A program made the translations under genes and the position numbers. The notes beneath the pieces are model-generated. The model was not told the origin of the DNA, ran no database searches, and worked only from the letters and a program-made list of their open reading frames with translations. From positions 62,001 through 126,000 of the forward strand of contig NZ_JANIBL010000001.1 of NCBI RefSeq assembly GCF_024505055.1: DNA of 64,000 nucleotides. The letters are read 5' to 3'. How positions within the stretch are numbered: position 1 is the stretch's first letter; every line of letters starts with the position of its first letter. Shown in pieces: positions 53,868-63,123 of the stretch. Origin of the DNA: Methylomonas rosea. Its GTDB lineage: Bacteria > Pseudomonadota > Gammaproteobacteria > Methylococcales > Methylomonadaceae.

Positions 53868-54299
53868 GTGTCGAAAAATCTTGAACAGAGCATGAATTTT
53901 ACAGTGGGACGCTCACGGGCGCTGAGATTCATTGTTAGCGCCATTCACGCACTGGCGCTGGTGGCATGTTGGTTAAACGCGCTACCGATCCCTTATAAAT
54001 GCTTGCTAACGATGGCGGTATTATTAAGCTGGCGAAGCAATATGGCATCCGGCGAAATGGGCGTCGCTTATCTGCGCTATACTCCTAAGCATGGATGGTC
54101 GCTGCTTGGAAATGGCGATCATTACCAGTCTATCGAGATTCAAGCGTCAACTGTGGTAACCGGAATACTAATCGCGCTGCATTGGGTGCATGATAAAGGG
54201 AGGCGTCAATCGATGATAATTCCAAAAGATGCAATGAGTAACAACGATTACCGCAAACTCTCGGTTTGTTTAATTGTTTCAGGTCATGGTCATGGTTGA
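53868..54299 (+). CDS. YgfX-like small membrane protein
   Basis: A 143-residue protein with two close membrane helices (about residues 18-52, the start L-R-F-I-V-S-A-I-H-A-L-A-L-V). A soluble C-terminal part follows with S-T-V-V-T-G-I-L-I-A-L-H-W and R-R-Q-S-M-I-I-P-K-D-A-M-S-N-N-D-Y-R-K-L-S-V. This is the YgfX/CptA pattern. In enterics YgfX lies with SdhE and was proposed as a toxin; here sdhE is absent but ygfZ is divergent next to it. The GTG start at 53868 is uncertain; an ATG lies at 53892. The stop overlaps the next start. Confidence 0.68.
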   Translation: MSKNLEQSMNFTVGRSRALRFIVSAIHALALVACWLNALPIPYKCLLTMAVLLSWRSNMASGEMGVAYLRYTPKHGWSLLGNGDHYQSIEIQASTVVTGILIALHWVHDKGRRQSMIIPKDAMSNNDYRKLSVCLIVSGHGHG

Positions 54300-55168
54300 T
54301 GAATGCCGATGTAAAGCAAACAATTGAACTGCAAATGAGTTCGCTGAAAAACTTGCCGGTTTTGCCTGAGGCGAGTTTGCGAATTCTGGATGCTATTAAC
54401 ACGCCGGACATACCCATAGAAAAACTGGCGGATGCCTTATCATTATCGCCTGGTTTAGTCGCCAGATTGCTTGGATTAGCGAATTCGGCTTATTTTGCCC
54501 GAGGCAGAAATGTCTCCGATATTCGTACTGCCATTTTTCAGGTCCTGGGCCTGGATTTAGTTAAAGCCCTGGCAATGGCAATTATTTTTAATGTCCAATT
54601 TGATACGCGTAAATGCCAAGGATTCGACGCCGAGTATTTTTGGATACGCTCATTAACAACGGCGGTATCCGCGCAAAAATTGGCAGCCGACATTCCACAA
54701 TTGCGTGAATTTGCGCCATCGGCTATTTATTCAGGCGGGTTGTTGCTGAATATCGGCGTATTGGTGCTCGGCTATTTACTGCCCGAAGAGCTGCATGATA
54801 TTTTTGTCGAGAACAAAAAAACTCGCTTGCCGGTGAGTGAGGGGATTTCTCGACAAATGGGACAGAGCCATTATCAGATCGGTCATTTTTTATTGCATAA
54901 ATGGCATTTGCCGGCTTTGTATCAGCTTCTATTACAAAATTATGAAAATAAGGATTTTGAGAGTACAGAGCTGCCCTTATTGATTTTATTGAGGGTTTGT
55001 GAGCGGCTAAGCGCAACAGTGATTGCCGGCGAGCCTATTAATCTGCAAGAGATTGAGCCGGAATGTCGGAAAATTGAGTTACCCTTGGAAAATATACGCG
55101 AGCTGGCCGAACAACTGGCAGAAAATCAGCCTGCCATGCAAAAACTTGCAGCCATCATGGGGAATTGA
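54299..55168 (+). CDS. HDOD domain protein
   Basis: A 289-residue HDOD protein: L-P-V-L-P-E-A-S-L-R-I-L, L-S-P-G-L-V-A-R-L-L-G-L-A-N-S-A-Y-F, A-I-F-Q-V-L-G-L-D-L-V-K-A-L and the degenerate HD segment Y-S-G-G-L-L-L-N-I-G. The ATG overlaps the YgfX-like stop (TGATG) and its own stop overlaps the next start (TGATG). The three genes are therefore translationally chained with a diguanylate cyclase. Confidence 0.87.
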   Translation: MNADVKQTIELQMSSLKNLPVLPEASLRILDAINTPDIPIEKLADALSLSPGLVARLLGLANSAYFARGRNVSDIRTAIFQVLGLDLVKALAMAIIFNVQFDTRKCQGFDAEYFWIRSLTTAVSAQKLAADIPQLREFAPSAIYSGGLLLNIGVLVLGYLLPEELHDIFVENKKTRLPVSEGISRQMGQSHYQIGHFLLHKWHLPALYQLLLQNYENKDFESTELPLLILLRVCERLSATVIAGEPINLQEIEPECRKIELPLENIRELAEQLAENQPAMQKLAAIMGN

Positions 55169-56361
55169 TGAACCAGCACAGCGCAAATAGTCAAGATGTC
55201 ACACTAGCGGGCTTCGGCATGCAGGATTTGCTGATCGACCTCGTCAATGCGCTGTCCGCAGTCAAACAATTATCCGAAATCGACTATCAAGTCGATGACG
55301 AAAAAGCCCTTATCAGGCAAGCTTTGGCAAGCCTTATCCAATATCAAGATATGGAACGCTGCTCTTTTTTCATCGTGGACAGTGAAGGTTTGTTAAGCAA
55401 TGTTGCCGGCATTAGCGTGAGCGAGCTTGGCAATACTGAACCGAATTTTGATAGGCCTTTGCGCTTTAAAGTCGGGGAAGGCTTGATTGGCGCTGCCGCT
55501 GCCACCGGTGTTTTGCAGCATTGTCAAAATTGCCATGAAGATAAGCGATTTGAAAAAACTGGAAACTTAAATCAATCACCCGGCTCAATTATCAGCGTAC
55601 CGGTATTTACCTTCAACCGCACCCTGATTGGCGTTTTAAACGTATCGCATCCGCAAGCACATTATTTCAGCGATTGGCATATCCGATTATTGGAAGTCTA
55701 TAAAAATATTCTTGGTCAGCTCATCACCACTCGGCGCCTGGTTCAGCAAATGGAACAGCAAATTGCGTCCAGAACTGCCGAGTTGGAGAGCTTGGTCGCG
55801 GAAACCAACCAGCTGAAAGATCATTTTGCCAGTATGTCCATGCATGACCAGTTGACTGGCCTACACAATCGGCGGTTTTTTTATGACCAAGTCGAAGTAG
55901 TTATCGCTCATCATAAGCGCTACAAAACTAGTTTTTGTCTGCTGGTTATGGACATCGATCATTTCAAAGTGATTAATGATCGCTTTGGGCATTTGTTCGG
56001 TGATCAAGTACTAACCGGTGTCGCTAATGCGTTAAAACGGCAAGTGCGCAATACCGATATTTTGGTGCGTTTTGGTGGCGAAGAGTTTGTAGCGATTTTT
56101 ACCAACACCCGCTGCGATAGCGGTAAAACATTTGCGGAACGTATTCGTCAGGAAATTAAAACCCTGGAATGGTTTATCGATAAAGAAGTGGTTAATTTGA
56201 CTCTGAGTATTGGTTTATATTGTCTGAATAGCGATTTAGTTCAATCCGAACAAACGCCGGACATCGATCAAATGATTAATTACGCCGATGCAGCCTTGTA
56301 TCAAGCTAAAGCCAGCGGCAGAGATAAGACGATAGTATTCGGTGAAGCCCGCTCAGATTAG
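55168..56361 (+). CDS. GAF-domain diguanylate cyclase
   Basis: A 397-residue cytoplasmic protein. A GAF domain (about 45-190) contains C-S-F-F-I-V-D-S-E-G, G-E-G-L-I-G-A-A-A and a C-x-x-C (H-C-Q-N-C-H) pair. A coiled coil (about 195-225) and a GGDEF domain with an intact active site G-G-E-E-F follow. An R-N-T-D inhibitory site lies five residues before it, so product feedback is expected. It should make c-di-GMP in response to a ligand or redox cue; the cysteine pair with neighbouring histidine hints at metal or redox sensing. It ends the ygfX-HDOD-GGDEF operon. Confidence 0.9.
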   Translation: MNQHSANSQDVTLAGFGMQDLLIDLVNALSAVKQLSEIDYQVDDEKALIRQALASLIQYQDMERCSFFIVDSEGLLSNVAGISVSELGNTEPNFDRPLRFKVGEGLIGAAAATGVLQHCQNCHEDKRFEKTGNLNQSPGSIISVPVFTFNRTLIGVLNVSHPQAHYFSDWHIRLLEVYKNILGQLITTRRLVQQMEQQIASRTAELESLVAETNQLKDHFASMSMHDQLTGLHNRRFFYDQVEVVIAHHKRYKTSFCLLVMDIDHFKVINDRFGHLFGDQVLTGVANALKRQVRNTDILVRFGGEEFVAIFTNTRCDSGKTFAERIRQEIKTLEWFIDKEVVNLTLSIGLYCLNSDLVQSEQTPDIDQMINYADAALYQAKASGRDKTIVFGEARSD

Positions 56362-56458
56362 CGTCAAATATCTGAATTTCCCACTAAGTATAAAACCAGG
56401 AATCGTTGTCAGTCCCGTACTTGCATTTTATGTAATGACGCATCTTGGTCTGTTTAGA

Positions 56459-57070
56459 TTAATACAAATACCACCGCCCGGTTCCCCAGTACCAATTGTA
56501 GCGATAGCCGGTATACCAGTTGTTGTAAAAAATCTGTTGCCATCGCCTCCGCCACTGGTAGTCGGCTTGCTCCGACTGGCGGGCTTTTACTGCCTCTTTA
56601 AGCAAGGTATTGGCTTCCTTGTCGCCTTTGCTGGCGGTGATGGATAACCATTTTTCAGCCTCGCCCGGATCGGATCCCATTTCACCAAGACCCGTCAGAT
56701 AAACCCTACCCAAAGCTTTTTGAGCATCGAAGTTGCCTTTCTCGGCGGATTCACGCATCCATTTGATCGACTTATAGGTATCTTGGCGAACACCGTCAGC
56801 TCTAAAGAAACGCAGAGCTAAATCGTAAGCGGCACGCGGGTCGTTTGCGGCCAGCTCTTCAAGCGCTTTGATTTTTGCAGTATCTTCAGCGGACATCGCC
56901 GGTTCCGGCTGAAAAGAGGCATAGTCTTTAGGGCGATCCGCACACCCATTCTCGTCGCAAATTCTAATGGTGTCTGACTTAACTTGTTTTTCTTGATGTG
57001 TACACGCCACAAGGCCAAACGCTAGGAATAATACAAATATCGTTGACAAAAAAGGCTTTTTTAAAAGCAT
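56459..57070 (-). CDS. Sel1-repeat lipoprotein
   Basis: A 203-residue lipoprotein. The lipobox L-V-A-C places the lipidated Cys at 23. At least two Sel1-like repeats are visible (A-A-Y-D-L-A-L-R-F-F-R-A-D-G-V-R-Q-D and A-Q-K-A-L-G-R-V-Y-L-T-G-L-G). The C-terminal tail of about 35 residues is rich in Trp, Tyr and Arg, which is odd for the family. It is divergent from a CsgG-like lipoprotein gene with a shared 103-bp promoter region. Confidence 0.85.
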   Translation of the reverse strand: MLLKKPFLSTIFVLFLAFGLVACTHQEKQVKSDTIRICDENGCADRPKDYASFQPEPAMSAEDTAKIKALEELAANDPRAAYDLALRFFRADGVRQDTYKSIKWMRESAEKGNFDAQKALGRVYLTGLGEMGSDPGEAEKWLSITASKGDKEANTLLKEAVKARQSEQADYQWRRRWQQIFYNNWYTGYRYNWYWGTGRWYLY

Positions 57071-57173
57071 GAGTATTTCCTTTTTCTTTTTATAAGTTTT
57101 GGTCTATTATCGCTCGAATTTTATAGTTTGCTAGGCGTTATTAACTGAATGGCAATTTTTTGGAGTTTTTTGG

Positions 57174-58040
57174 ATGAGCGTTAAATCAATTCGAGATTTA
57201 TCAATACTGGTCTCTGTTTTTGCTTTTGCCGGCTGCGCGCAACAGCCTGGTTTGCAGACAGGTGGTAGTTCAAATTTAGTCTCCGGCTCTGCCGGCGGAG
57301 CGACCAGCGTCAATGCCAATAAGTCGTTGGAACGTTGCGCTAGCCCGTTGGGTACCTTAGCGGTTAGCGATGGTCGTTTTTCTGGAGCATCCGGTGTAAC
57401 CACAGTTGATCCGTTAATCCGGCTAGCGGTACAGCAATCCAATTGTTTTATTATCACTGGTATCGGCAATATGAGTACCAGCGCCATGTTGGACAGAATC
57501 ACCGACCAACAAAGAAACTCCGGGGAATATCGGTCAGGTTCAAAACAACATAAAGGCCAACGTGTTGCCGCTGACTATTTACTTGACCCGCAGATTATCG
57601 TCGCTAACGAATCGACAGGCGGACAAGGGGGCTCCATCGGAGCAGGATTAATCGGTGCCGGATTAGGTGCTGCCGGTTTGGGCGGTCTGGGCGCCATTGC
57701 CGGAGCGGTTTCGCATGCCGTGGAAACTAGAACTACCGATGTGGCACTGACACTGACCGATATTCGTTCAACTGTACAGATAGCTATTTCCCAAGGCAGT
57801 GCCACCGCCAATAATATGAGTACATCGGGCGGCGGCGCGTTCGGCGGTTGGGGCGGACTATTTGCCGGCGCAGCTGGCGGCAGCATAGGCATGTACAGCA
57901 GAACCCCGGAAGGTATAGCCACTGCGGCCGCCTTCTTTGACGCTTATAACAATATGGTCCAATCGCTTAGAAATTATAAGGCGCAAGAAGTGCAGGGCGG
58001 TGGGGGCAGCGGTCAAGGCGGTGTTTTGCAAGTCAAATAA
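57174..58040 (+). CDS. CsgG/HfaB-like lipoprotein
   Basis: A 288-residue lipoprotein with lipobox F-A-G-C (Cys21). The body has the CsgG-family rhythm: L-A-V-S-D-G-R-F, L-A-V-Q-Q-S-N-C-F-I-I, A-D-Y-L-L-D-P-Q-I-I-V, then V-A-L-T-L-T-D-I-R-S-T-V-Q-I. A very Gly/Ala-rich hydrophobic stretch (about 160-185) could form membrane-spanning strands. CsgG proteins make outer-membrane secretion pores, but no curli or adhesin genes are present, so the cargo is unknown. Divergent from the Sel1 lipoprotein. Confidence 0.72.
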   Translation: MSVKSIRDLSILVSVFAFAGCAQQPGLQTGGSSNLVSGSAGGATSVNANKSLERCASPLGTLAVSDGRFSGASGVTTVDPLIRLAVQQSNCFIITGIGNMSTSAMLDRITDQQRNSGEYRSGSKQHKGQRVAADYLLDPQIIVANESTGGQGGSIGAGLIGAGLGAAGLGGLGAIAGAVSHAVETRTTDVALTLTDIRSTVQIAISQGSATANNMSTSGGGAFGGWGGLFAGAAGGSIGMYSRTPEGIATAAAFFDAYNNMVQSLRNYKAQEVQGGGGSGQGGVLQVK

Positions 58041-58049
58041 GCAACTGAT

Positions 58050-58075
58050 AGCGCATCGTTTTCAAGCGATGCGCT
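58050..58075 (+). terminator. Hairpin after the CsgG-like gene
   Basis: A perfect 9-bp stem (AGCGCATCG/CGATGCGCT) with an 8-nt loop, followed by a pyrimidine-rich TCTCCTC run. It is a likely but weak terminator. Confidence 0.55.
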
Positions 58076-58114
58076 TCTCCTCGTGTCGGCACGGTCATAT
58101 CTTTAAATTCTCTG

Positions 58115-58120
58115 TATAAT
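58115..58120 (+). promoter_or_regulatory. -10 element upstream of ychF
   Basis: A perfect TATAAT 61 bp before the ychF start. No strong -35 is seen at the right distance. Confidence 0.5.
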
Positions 58121-58181
58121 CTCGCCCGCACTCTTCCGGTTTATCCGGCTCCTGTTAAATTAATCCTTCTGTATAAAATTC

Positions 58182-59273
58182 ATGGCACTACATTGCGGAA
58201 TCGTTGGGCTGCCCAACGTCGGTAAATCAACTCTGTTCAACGCGCTGACCAAAGCCACCATTGCGGCTGAAAACTACCCTTTTTGTACGATAGACCCAAA
58301 CGTGGGTGTGGTGCCAGTTCCGGATCCGCGCATGGATAAACTAGCGGCAATCGTCAATCCCGAGCGCGTGTTACCGACCACTATTGAGTTCGTCGACATC
58401 GCCGGTTTAGTGGCCGGCGCCTCCAAAGGAGAAGGCTTGGGCAACCAGTTTCTCGGTAACATCCGCGAAACCGATGCTGTGGTGCATGTGGTGCGCTGTT
58501 TTGATGACGACAACGTGATTCACGTCGCCGGCAAAGTCGATCCGATCAACGATATAGAAGTCATCAATACCGAATTGGCTCTGGCCGACATGGCTTCCGT
58601 CGAAAGAGCGTTGCAAAAAGCCGCAAAAGCGTCAAAGTCTGGTAACAAGGACGAACTGGCGAGAAAGGAAGTTCTCGAGCGGGTGCTGGAACATCTCAAT
58701 GCCGGTGAAGCCGTGCGTACTTTAGGTTTAAGCGAAGACGACGCCAAGCTTATCAAGGAATTGTGCCTGATAACCATCAAGCCCACGCTATATGTTGCCA
58801 ATGTGCAAGACGACGGTTTTGAGAATAATCCGATGCTGGACAAAGTCAAAGCGTTTGCTGAAAAAGAAGGCTCTAAGGTCGTCGCTGTCTGCGCGGCCAT
58901 AGAAGCGGAAATCGTGCAACTCGATGAAGACGAAAAGAAAGAATTTCTCGAAGATTTGGGTCTGGAAGAGCCAGGCTTGAATAGAGTCGTGCGTGCCGGC
59001 TATGAGCTGTTGAATCTCTCGACATATTTCACCGCTGGCGTCAAAGAAGTACGGGCTTGGACCATTCCAATCAACGCCACCGCACCACAAGCTGCGGGAG
59101 TAATTCATTCCGATTTCGAAAAGGGATTCATCCGCGCCGAAGTTGTGTCTTACGCCGATTTTATAGCGTATAACGGCGAGCAAGGTGCCAAAGATGCCGG
59201 CAAATGGAGGCTGGAAGGCAAGGAATATAAAGTCCAGGACGGCGACGTCATGCACTTTCGTTTCAACGTTTGA
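58182..59273 (+). CDS. ychF: Redox-regulated ATPase/GTPase YchF
   Basis: A 363-residue Obg-family P-loop protein that binds ATP and associates with ribosomes. It has G-L-P-N-V-G-K-S-T (8-16), [17 protein letters not shown] and a C-terminal TGS domain ending M-H-F-R-F-N-V. The G4 motif N-V-Q-D is the YchF variant of N-K-x-D. Length is exactly typical. Its stop codon overlaps the -35 box of the following tRNA promoter. Confidence 0.97.
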   Translation: MALHCGIVGLPNVGKSTLFNALTKATIAAENYPFCTIDPNVGVVPVPDPRMDKLAAIVNPERVLPTTIEFVDIAGLVAGASKGEGLGNQFLGNIRETDAVVHVVRCFDDDNVIHVAGKVDPINDIEVINTELALADMASVERALQKAAKASKSGNKDELARKEVLERVLEHLNAGEAVRTLGLSEDDAKLIKELCLITIKPTLYVANVQDDGFENNPMLDKVKAFAEKEGSKVVAVCAAIEAEIVQLDEDEKKEFLEDLGLEEPGLNRVVRAGYELLNLSTYFTAGVKEVRAWTIPINATAPQAAGVIHSDFEKGFIRAEVVSYADFIAYNGEQGAKDAGKWRLEGKEYKVQDGDVMHFRFNV

Positions 59274-59310
59274 CAATAGAAAAGACGCGCCCTATAATGC
59301 GCGTCTTTTC
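59270..59310 (+). promoter_or_regulatory. Consensus promoter of the CAU tRNA, embedded in the ychF terminator hairpin
   Basis: TTGACA at 59270-59275 and TATAAT at 59293-59298 are separated by exactly 17 bp, a perfect sigma-70 promoter. The -35 box overlaps the ychF stop. The -10 lies in the loop of a perfect 12-bp inverted repeat (59279-59290 with 59299-59310) ending in TTTTC, which should act as the ychF terminator. Confidence 0.85.
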
Positions 59311-59325
59311 AAAGCTGTTCCCAGT

Positions 59326-59403
59326 GGCGATATAGCTCAATCCGGTTAGAGCGCGGGATTCATAACCCCGAGGTTCCAGGTTCGATCCCCGGTATCGCCA
59401 CCA
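59326..59403 (+). tRNA. tRNA with CAU anticodon, probably tRNA-Met (elongator)
   Basis: A 78-nt cloverleaf with acceptor GGCGATA pairing with TATCGCC, discriminator A, encoded CCA, T-loop GTTCGAT and anticodon CAT at 59361-59363. It lacks the initiator hallmark in the anticodon stem and shows a mismatch at the base of the loop. A CAU anticodon can also belong to tRNA-Ile2 (lysidine-modified), so Met is the likelier but not certain identity. Confidence 0.88.
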
Positions 59404-59431
59404 TTCACAGCTATCGCAGTACCAAGAATAA

Positions 59432-59467
59432 CCATAGGCTTTAAATACAAGAGCTTATGGTTTTTTT
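59432..59467 (+). terminator. Terminator after the CAU tRNA
   Basis: CCATAGGCT pairs with AGCTTATGG (one G-U) around an 11-nt loop, followed by seven T. Confidence 0.88.
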
Positions 59468-59619
59468 ATGCGCGTCGCTTTTGCCTCATTCTCAGCGTTA
59501 CCGGGCAAAGCTACAGTTAGGCCTGTTCAGGCAAAGATATTCATTTGTAACTCCCTCGATGGCTTAGTCAAAAGCGGCGATAATAGCTACACCGCTCTCC
59601 TAAACTATTTCTGCCTATC

Positions 59620-62600
59620 ATGCCTGCATCAGGTCACGCACAACCCCTAGATAACGGCATTGCCGTGATCCACTCCAATCAACTGGAAGAACTCCGCGAT
59701 GTGGTCGAGTACTGGCTACGACAGCATCCTTTGCTGCCCTTGGAAAGCGAAATTTTTCTGGTGCAGAGCAATGGCATGGGGCATTGGTTAAAGCAAAGTC
59801 TGGCGCACAATTCCTCGTTGGGCATTGCCGCTGCGATGAAAATGCAGTTACCGTCTTTGTTTATCTGGAGCATTTATCGTTCGGTATTGGGCGAGCAGAT
59901 TCCCACCGAGCAACCGTTAGCCAAGGACCCGTTGATCTGGCGTTTATATCGATTGTTGCCACAGTTGCTGAAACAACCCGGCTTCGAAACGCTGGCCAGT
60001 TTTTTGACCGATGATAGTAATTGCCGTAAACGTCATCAACTGGCCGAACAACTGGCGGACCTGTTCGATCAATATCAGGTGTATCGTTCCGATTGGGTGT
60101 CGGATTGGGCGGCGGGGGAGGATGTGTTGCGCAACGGGCATGGCGAGAGCAAACCGCTGCCGAGTTCGCAACTCTGGCAAGCCGCCTTGTGGCGGGCGGT
60201 GCTCGATGATTTTGATTTGGGTGCGGAATCCTCGCCGTTTGCCAGTAGGGCAGCGGTACATGCGCAATTCATGACTCGTATCGATACCTTAACGGAACGG
60301 CCGGCGAATTTGCCGCGCCGGGTCGTATTATTTGGCCTATCGTCCCTGCCGCAGCAGTCGCTGGAAGTGCTTGCCAAGTTGGGCCGATTTTGTCAGATCG
60401 TGTTGTTTGTGCATAACCCTTGTCAGCACTATTGGGCGGATATCATCGAAGATAAGGAATTGCTCAAAGCTGAACGCCGCCGTCAATCGTACAAATCAGG
60501 TATGAGGGCCACATTAAGTGATGCGGAACTGCATTTACAGGCCCCGCCCTTATTGGCGGCTTGGGGCAAACAGGGCCGGGATTATATTCGTTTGCTGGAT
60601 CATTTCGATGAAACCCAGGCCTACGCCAACTGGCATTGGCCGGACAGCAAAATCGATATGTTCAAAGACTATGGGGACGCAGGACAGCGCAGTTTGCTGC
60701 AACATCTGCAACAGGCTATCCTGGATCTAGAACCGTTGTCGGAGCAACCCGCATGTCTGGCAAGTGTGGATACCTCTATTCAATTTCATATCGCTCACAG
60801 CCCACAGCGCGAAGTCGAAATTCTGCACGATCAATTGTTGGCGCGTTTCGATAGCGCCCAACGACACGGTAAACCTTTATATCCGCGTAATATCATTGTG
60901 ATGGTTCCGGACATCAATACCTACGCGCCACATATTCACGCGGTGTTCGGGCAAATTCAAAGCGACGATCCGCGTTATATTCCCTACAGCCTGGCCGATC
61001 AGCAGCAGCGCGGACAAAATCCGCTGTTGCTTGCCGTGGAAACCTTGCTCAACTTACCTGAGTCGCGGTTTGCGGTCAGCGAATTTCTGGGTTTGCTGGA
61101 AGTACCGGCCTTGCGGGCGCGCTTTGAGATTGACGAAATAGCCATACCCAAACTGCATCAATGGATTGAAGAATCCGGGATACGCTGGGGCTTGAACGCC
61201 CGGCAACGTAAGCAACGGGTCAATATGCCCGCTGACTTGCAGACCAATACCTGGCAGTTTGGGTTGAGACGGATGTTGCTTGGGTATGCGGTGGGTGCCG
61301 GCGCGCCTTTTGATGAGATTCAGCCTTACGAAGAAATTGGCGGCCTGGATGCGCAATGGCTGGGTGGTCTGGCGTTTCTGTTGGAAACGCTGGAAAAATA
61401 CGCAGAGCTGTTGGGGAGGGAATATGCACCAAATAGATGGCAGCAAATATTGTCCGAATTGCTGGACGATTTTTTTCAGGTAAGCGACGAGCGCGAACGA
61501 AAAACCCTGGAAACTCTCACAAGTTCGCTGGCCAGCTGGTCCAGGCACTGCGAACAAGCCGGTTTAACTGGGATGGATTTACTGCCCATTCATGTGGTGC
61601 GCGAAGCCTGGTTGGCTGGCGTTGACGAACCGTCCTTAAATCAACGCTTTCTCAGCGGCCGCGTTAACTTCTGCACCTTGATGCCAATGCGCGCGATCCC
61701 ATTCAGACTGATTTGCCTGTTGGGCATGAACGACGGTGACTACCCGCGCAACCAGCAAGCGCATAGCTTCGATTTGATGAGCCAGCGCGGCCAGTACCGC
61801 CCCGGCGACCGCTCGCGCCGCCAAGACGACCAATATTTATTTTTGGAAGCTTTATTGTCGGCGCGCGAACAGCTGTATATCAGTTGGGTAGGGCGCAGTA
61901 TCCGCGATAACAGTGAGCGACCACCTTCGGTGCTGATCAGTCAATTACGCGATGTGCTGGCGCAGGGCTGGGCGTTAGCCGATAAGCCCAGGTTGTTGGA
62001 GAGAATCACCGTCGAGCACCCTTTACAACCGTTTAGCGAAGCGTATGTTAAAAAAAACCGCGATCCGAATCTTTATACCTATGCCCGGGAATGGTTTGCG
62101 CCTGCCGTAGCGCAGTCGTTTAGCGATCGGATCGCGTCCGGCCCGGACGATAAAACCTATGCGTTGACTTTGGAATCGCTTGCGCGATTTTTGCGCGCAC
62201 CGGTAAAAAGCTTTTGCAATCAAACCCTAAAATTTGGTTTCGATAGCCTAACAGTTACCAGCGAAGACTGCGAACCGTTTGGAATTGATAGTCTGCAAGC
62301 CTTTTTATTCAGCGATGAGTTGCTAAAGGGTCTAACTGCGGAGCATCCGGACGACACGGAAGACTTCCTGACTCGGCAGCAGGCCGTGATGATGCAGAAA
62401 GGACAACTACCCTTGGGCGGTTTCGCCCAGGCGAGTTTCGCGGCCATGGCCGAACCGGTCAAGTCGGCTTGGGAACGTTATCAGGTGCTGGCGTCTGAAT
62501 GGCCCGAAGTTTTAGTGCCGCATGTGTTGCAGCTGGGGCCTTTTGCCTTGGCCGGCGGCGTTACGGTGCAAGTGACCGGCGATCTCAGTCTATTGCGCTG

Positions 62601-63123
62601 CCAATCCCAGCAAGAACAAGCCGGTCTGTTGCATCTGACGGCGCAAAATCTGTTGAACAAGGACAAATCCATCAAATACCAAAACCTATTGTTGCAGTGG
62701 CTACAGCATTTGGCGGCTTGCGCCGACAGTTTGCCGGTAAAGACCTTGGTAATCGGTGCCGATACGGTGATTGAAATGCCCGTTGTCGAGCAAGACGACG
62801 CTTATCAGCACTTGCAAAACCTGGTTGCCGCTTATCACGACGGCATGCAAGCACCGTTGCCGGTGGCGTGCCGAACGGCATTTTGCTGGCTTGCCGCCCC
62901 CTCGGAAAGTGCGCCGGATAAAGCCCAAGCCAGATACGACGGCGACGAATGGAACGCCGGTGAAGTCCATTACGATGCCTATCTTGCTCGCTTCTTTCCC
63001 AATTTTGCCAGCTTGTTTGCGTTTGCCGCGGACAAGGATTTTGCATATTGGGCGGATAGCTTGTATCGGCCGATGTTTATGCATATCCGGGAATTGCCTG
63101 GAGCAGGGGAGGCGTCGGTATGA
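59620..63123 (+). CDS. recC: Exodeoxyribonuclease V subunit gamma (RecC)
   Basis: RecC is the Chi-recognition subunit of the RecBCD helicase-nuclease that repairs double-strand breaks. The 1167-residue protein has N-terminal I-H-S-N-Q-L-E-E-L and L-V-Q-S-N-G-M-G-H-W-L. It also shows I-V-M-V-P-D-I-N-T-Y-A-P-H-I and L-L-G-M-N-D-G-D-Y-P-R, all conserved in RecC. Length is slightly above the E. coli 1122. The stop overlaps the recB start by four bases. The ATG at 59620 has no strong ribosome-binding site, so the exact start is uncertain. Confidence 0.95.
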   Translation: MPASGHAQPLDNGIAVIHSNQLEELRDVVEYWLRQHPLLPLESEIFLVQSNGMGHWLKQSLAHNSSLGIAAAMKMQLPSLFIWSIYRSVLGEQIPTEQPLAKDPLIWRLYRLLPQLLKQPGFETLASFLTDDSNCRKRHQLAEQLADLFDQYQVYRSDWVSDWAAGEDVLRNGHGESKPLPSSQLWQAALWRAVLDDFDLGAESSPFASRAAVHAQFMTRIDTLTERPANLPRRVVLFGLSSLPQQSLEVLAKLGRFCQIVLFVHNPCQHYWADIIEDKELLKAERRRQSYKSGMRATLSDAELHLQAPPLLAAWGKQGRDYIRLLDHFDETQAYANWHWPDSKIDMFKDYGDAGQRSLLQHLQQAILDLEPLSEQPACLASVDTSIQFHIAHSPQREVEILHDQLLARFDSAQRHGKPLYPRNIIVMVPDINTYAPHIHAVFGQIQSDDPRYIPYSLADQQQRGQNPLLLAVETLLNLPESRFAVSEFLGLLEVPALRARFEIDEIAIPKLHQWIEESGIRWGLNARQRKQRVNMPADLQTNTWQFGLRRMLLGYAVGAGAPFDEIQPYEEIGGLDAQWLGGLAFLLETLEKYAELLGREYAPNRWQQILSELLDDFFQVSDERERKTLETLTSSLASWSRHCEQAGLTGMDLLPIHVVREAWLAGVDEPSLNQRFLSGRVNFCTLMPMRAIPFRLICLLGMNDGDYPRNQQAHSFDLMSQRGQYRPGDRSRRQDDQYLFLEALLSAREQLYISWVGRSIRDNSERPPSVLISQLRDVLAQGWALADKPRLLERITVEHPLQPFSEAYVKKNRDPNLYTYAREWFAPAVAQSFSDRIASGPDDKTYALTLESLARFLRAPVKSFCNQTLKFGFDSLTVTSEDCEPFGIDSLQAFLFSDELLKGLTAEHPDDTEDFLTRQQAVMMQKGQLPLGGFAQASFAAMAEPVKSAWERYQVLASEWPEVLVPHVLQLGPFALAGGVTVQVTGDLSLLRCQSQQEQAGLLHLTAQNLLNKDKSIKYQNLLLQWLQHLAACADSLPVKTLVIGADTVIEMPVVEQDDAYQHLQNLVAAYHDGMQAPLPVACRTAFCWLAAPSESAPDKAQARYDGDEWNAGEVHYDAYLARFFPNFASLFAFAADKDFAYWADSLYRPMFMHIRELPGAGEASV

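Noticed and set aside
53868..54299. Toxin-antitoxin module with YgfX as toxin
   Set aside because: The proposed antitoxin/partner SdhE is not encoded nearby, so no module can be claimed.
58788..59276. Open frame antisense to ychF (162 codons)
   Set aside because: Opposite a highly conserved gene and covering its terminator; no protein-like pattern.
59468..59650. 60-codon frame between the CAU tRNA and recC
   Set aside because: It begins inside the T-run of the tRNA terminator, overlaps the recC start and shows no family resemblance.
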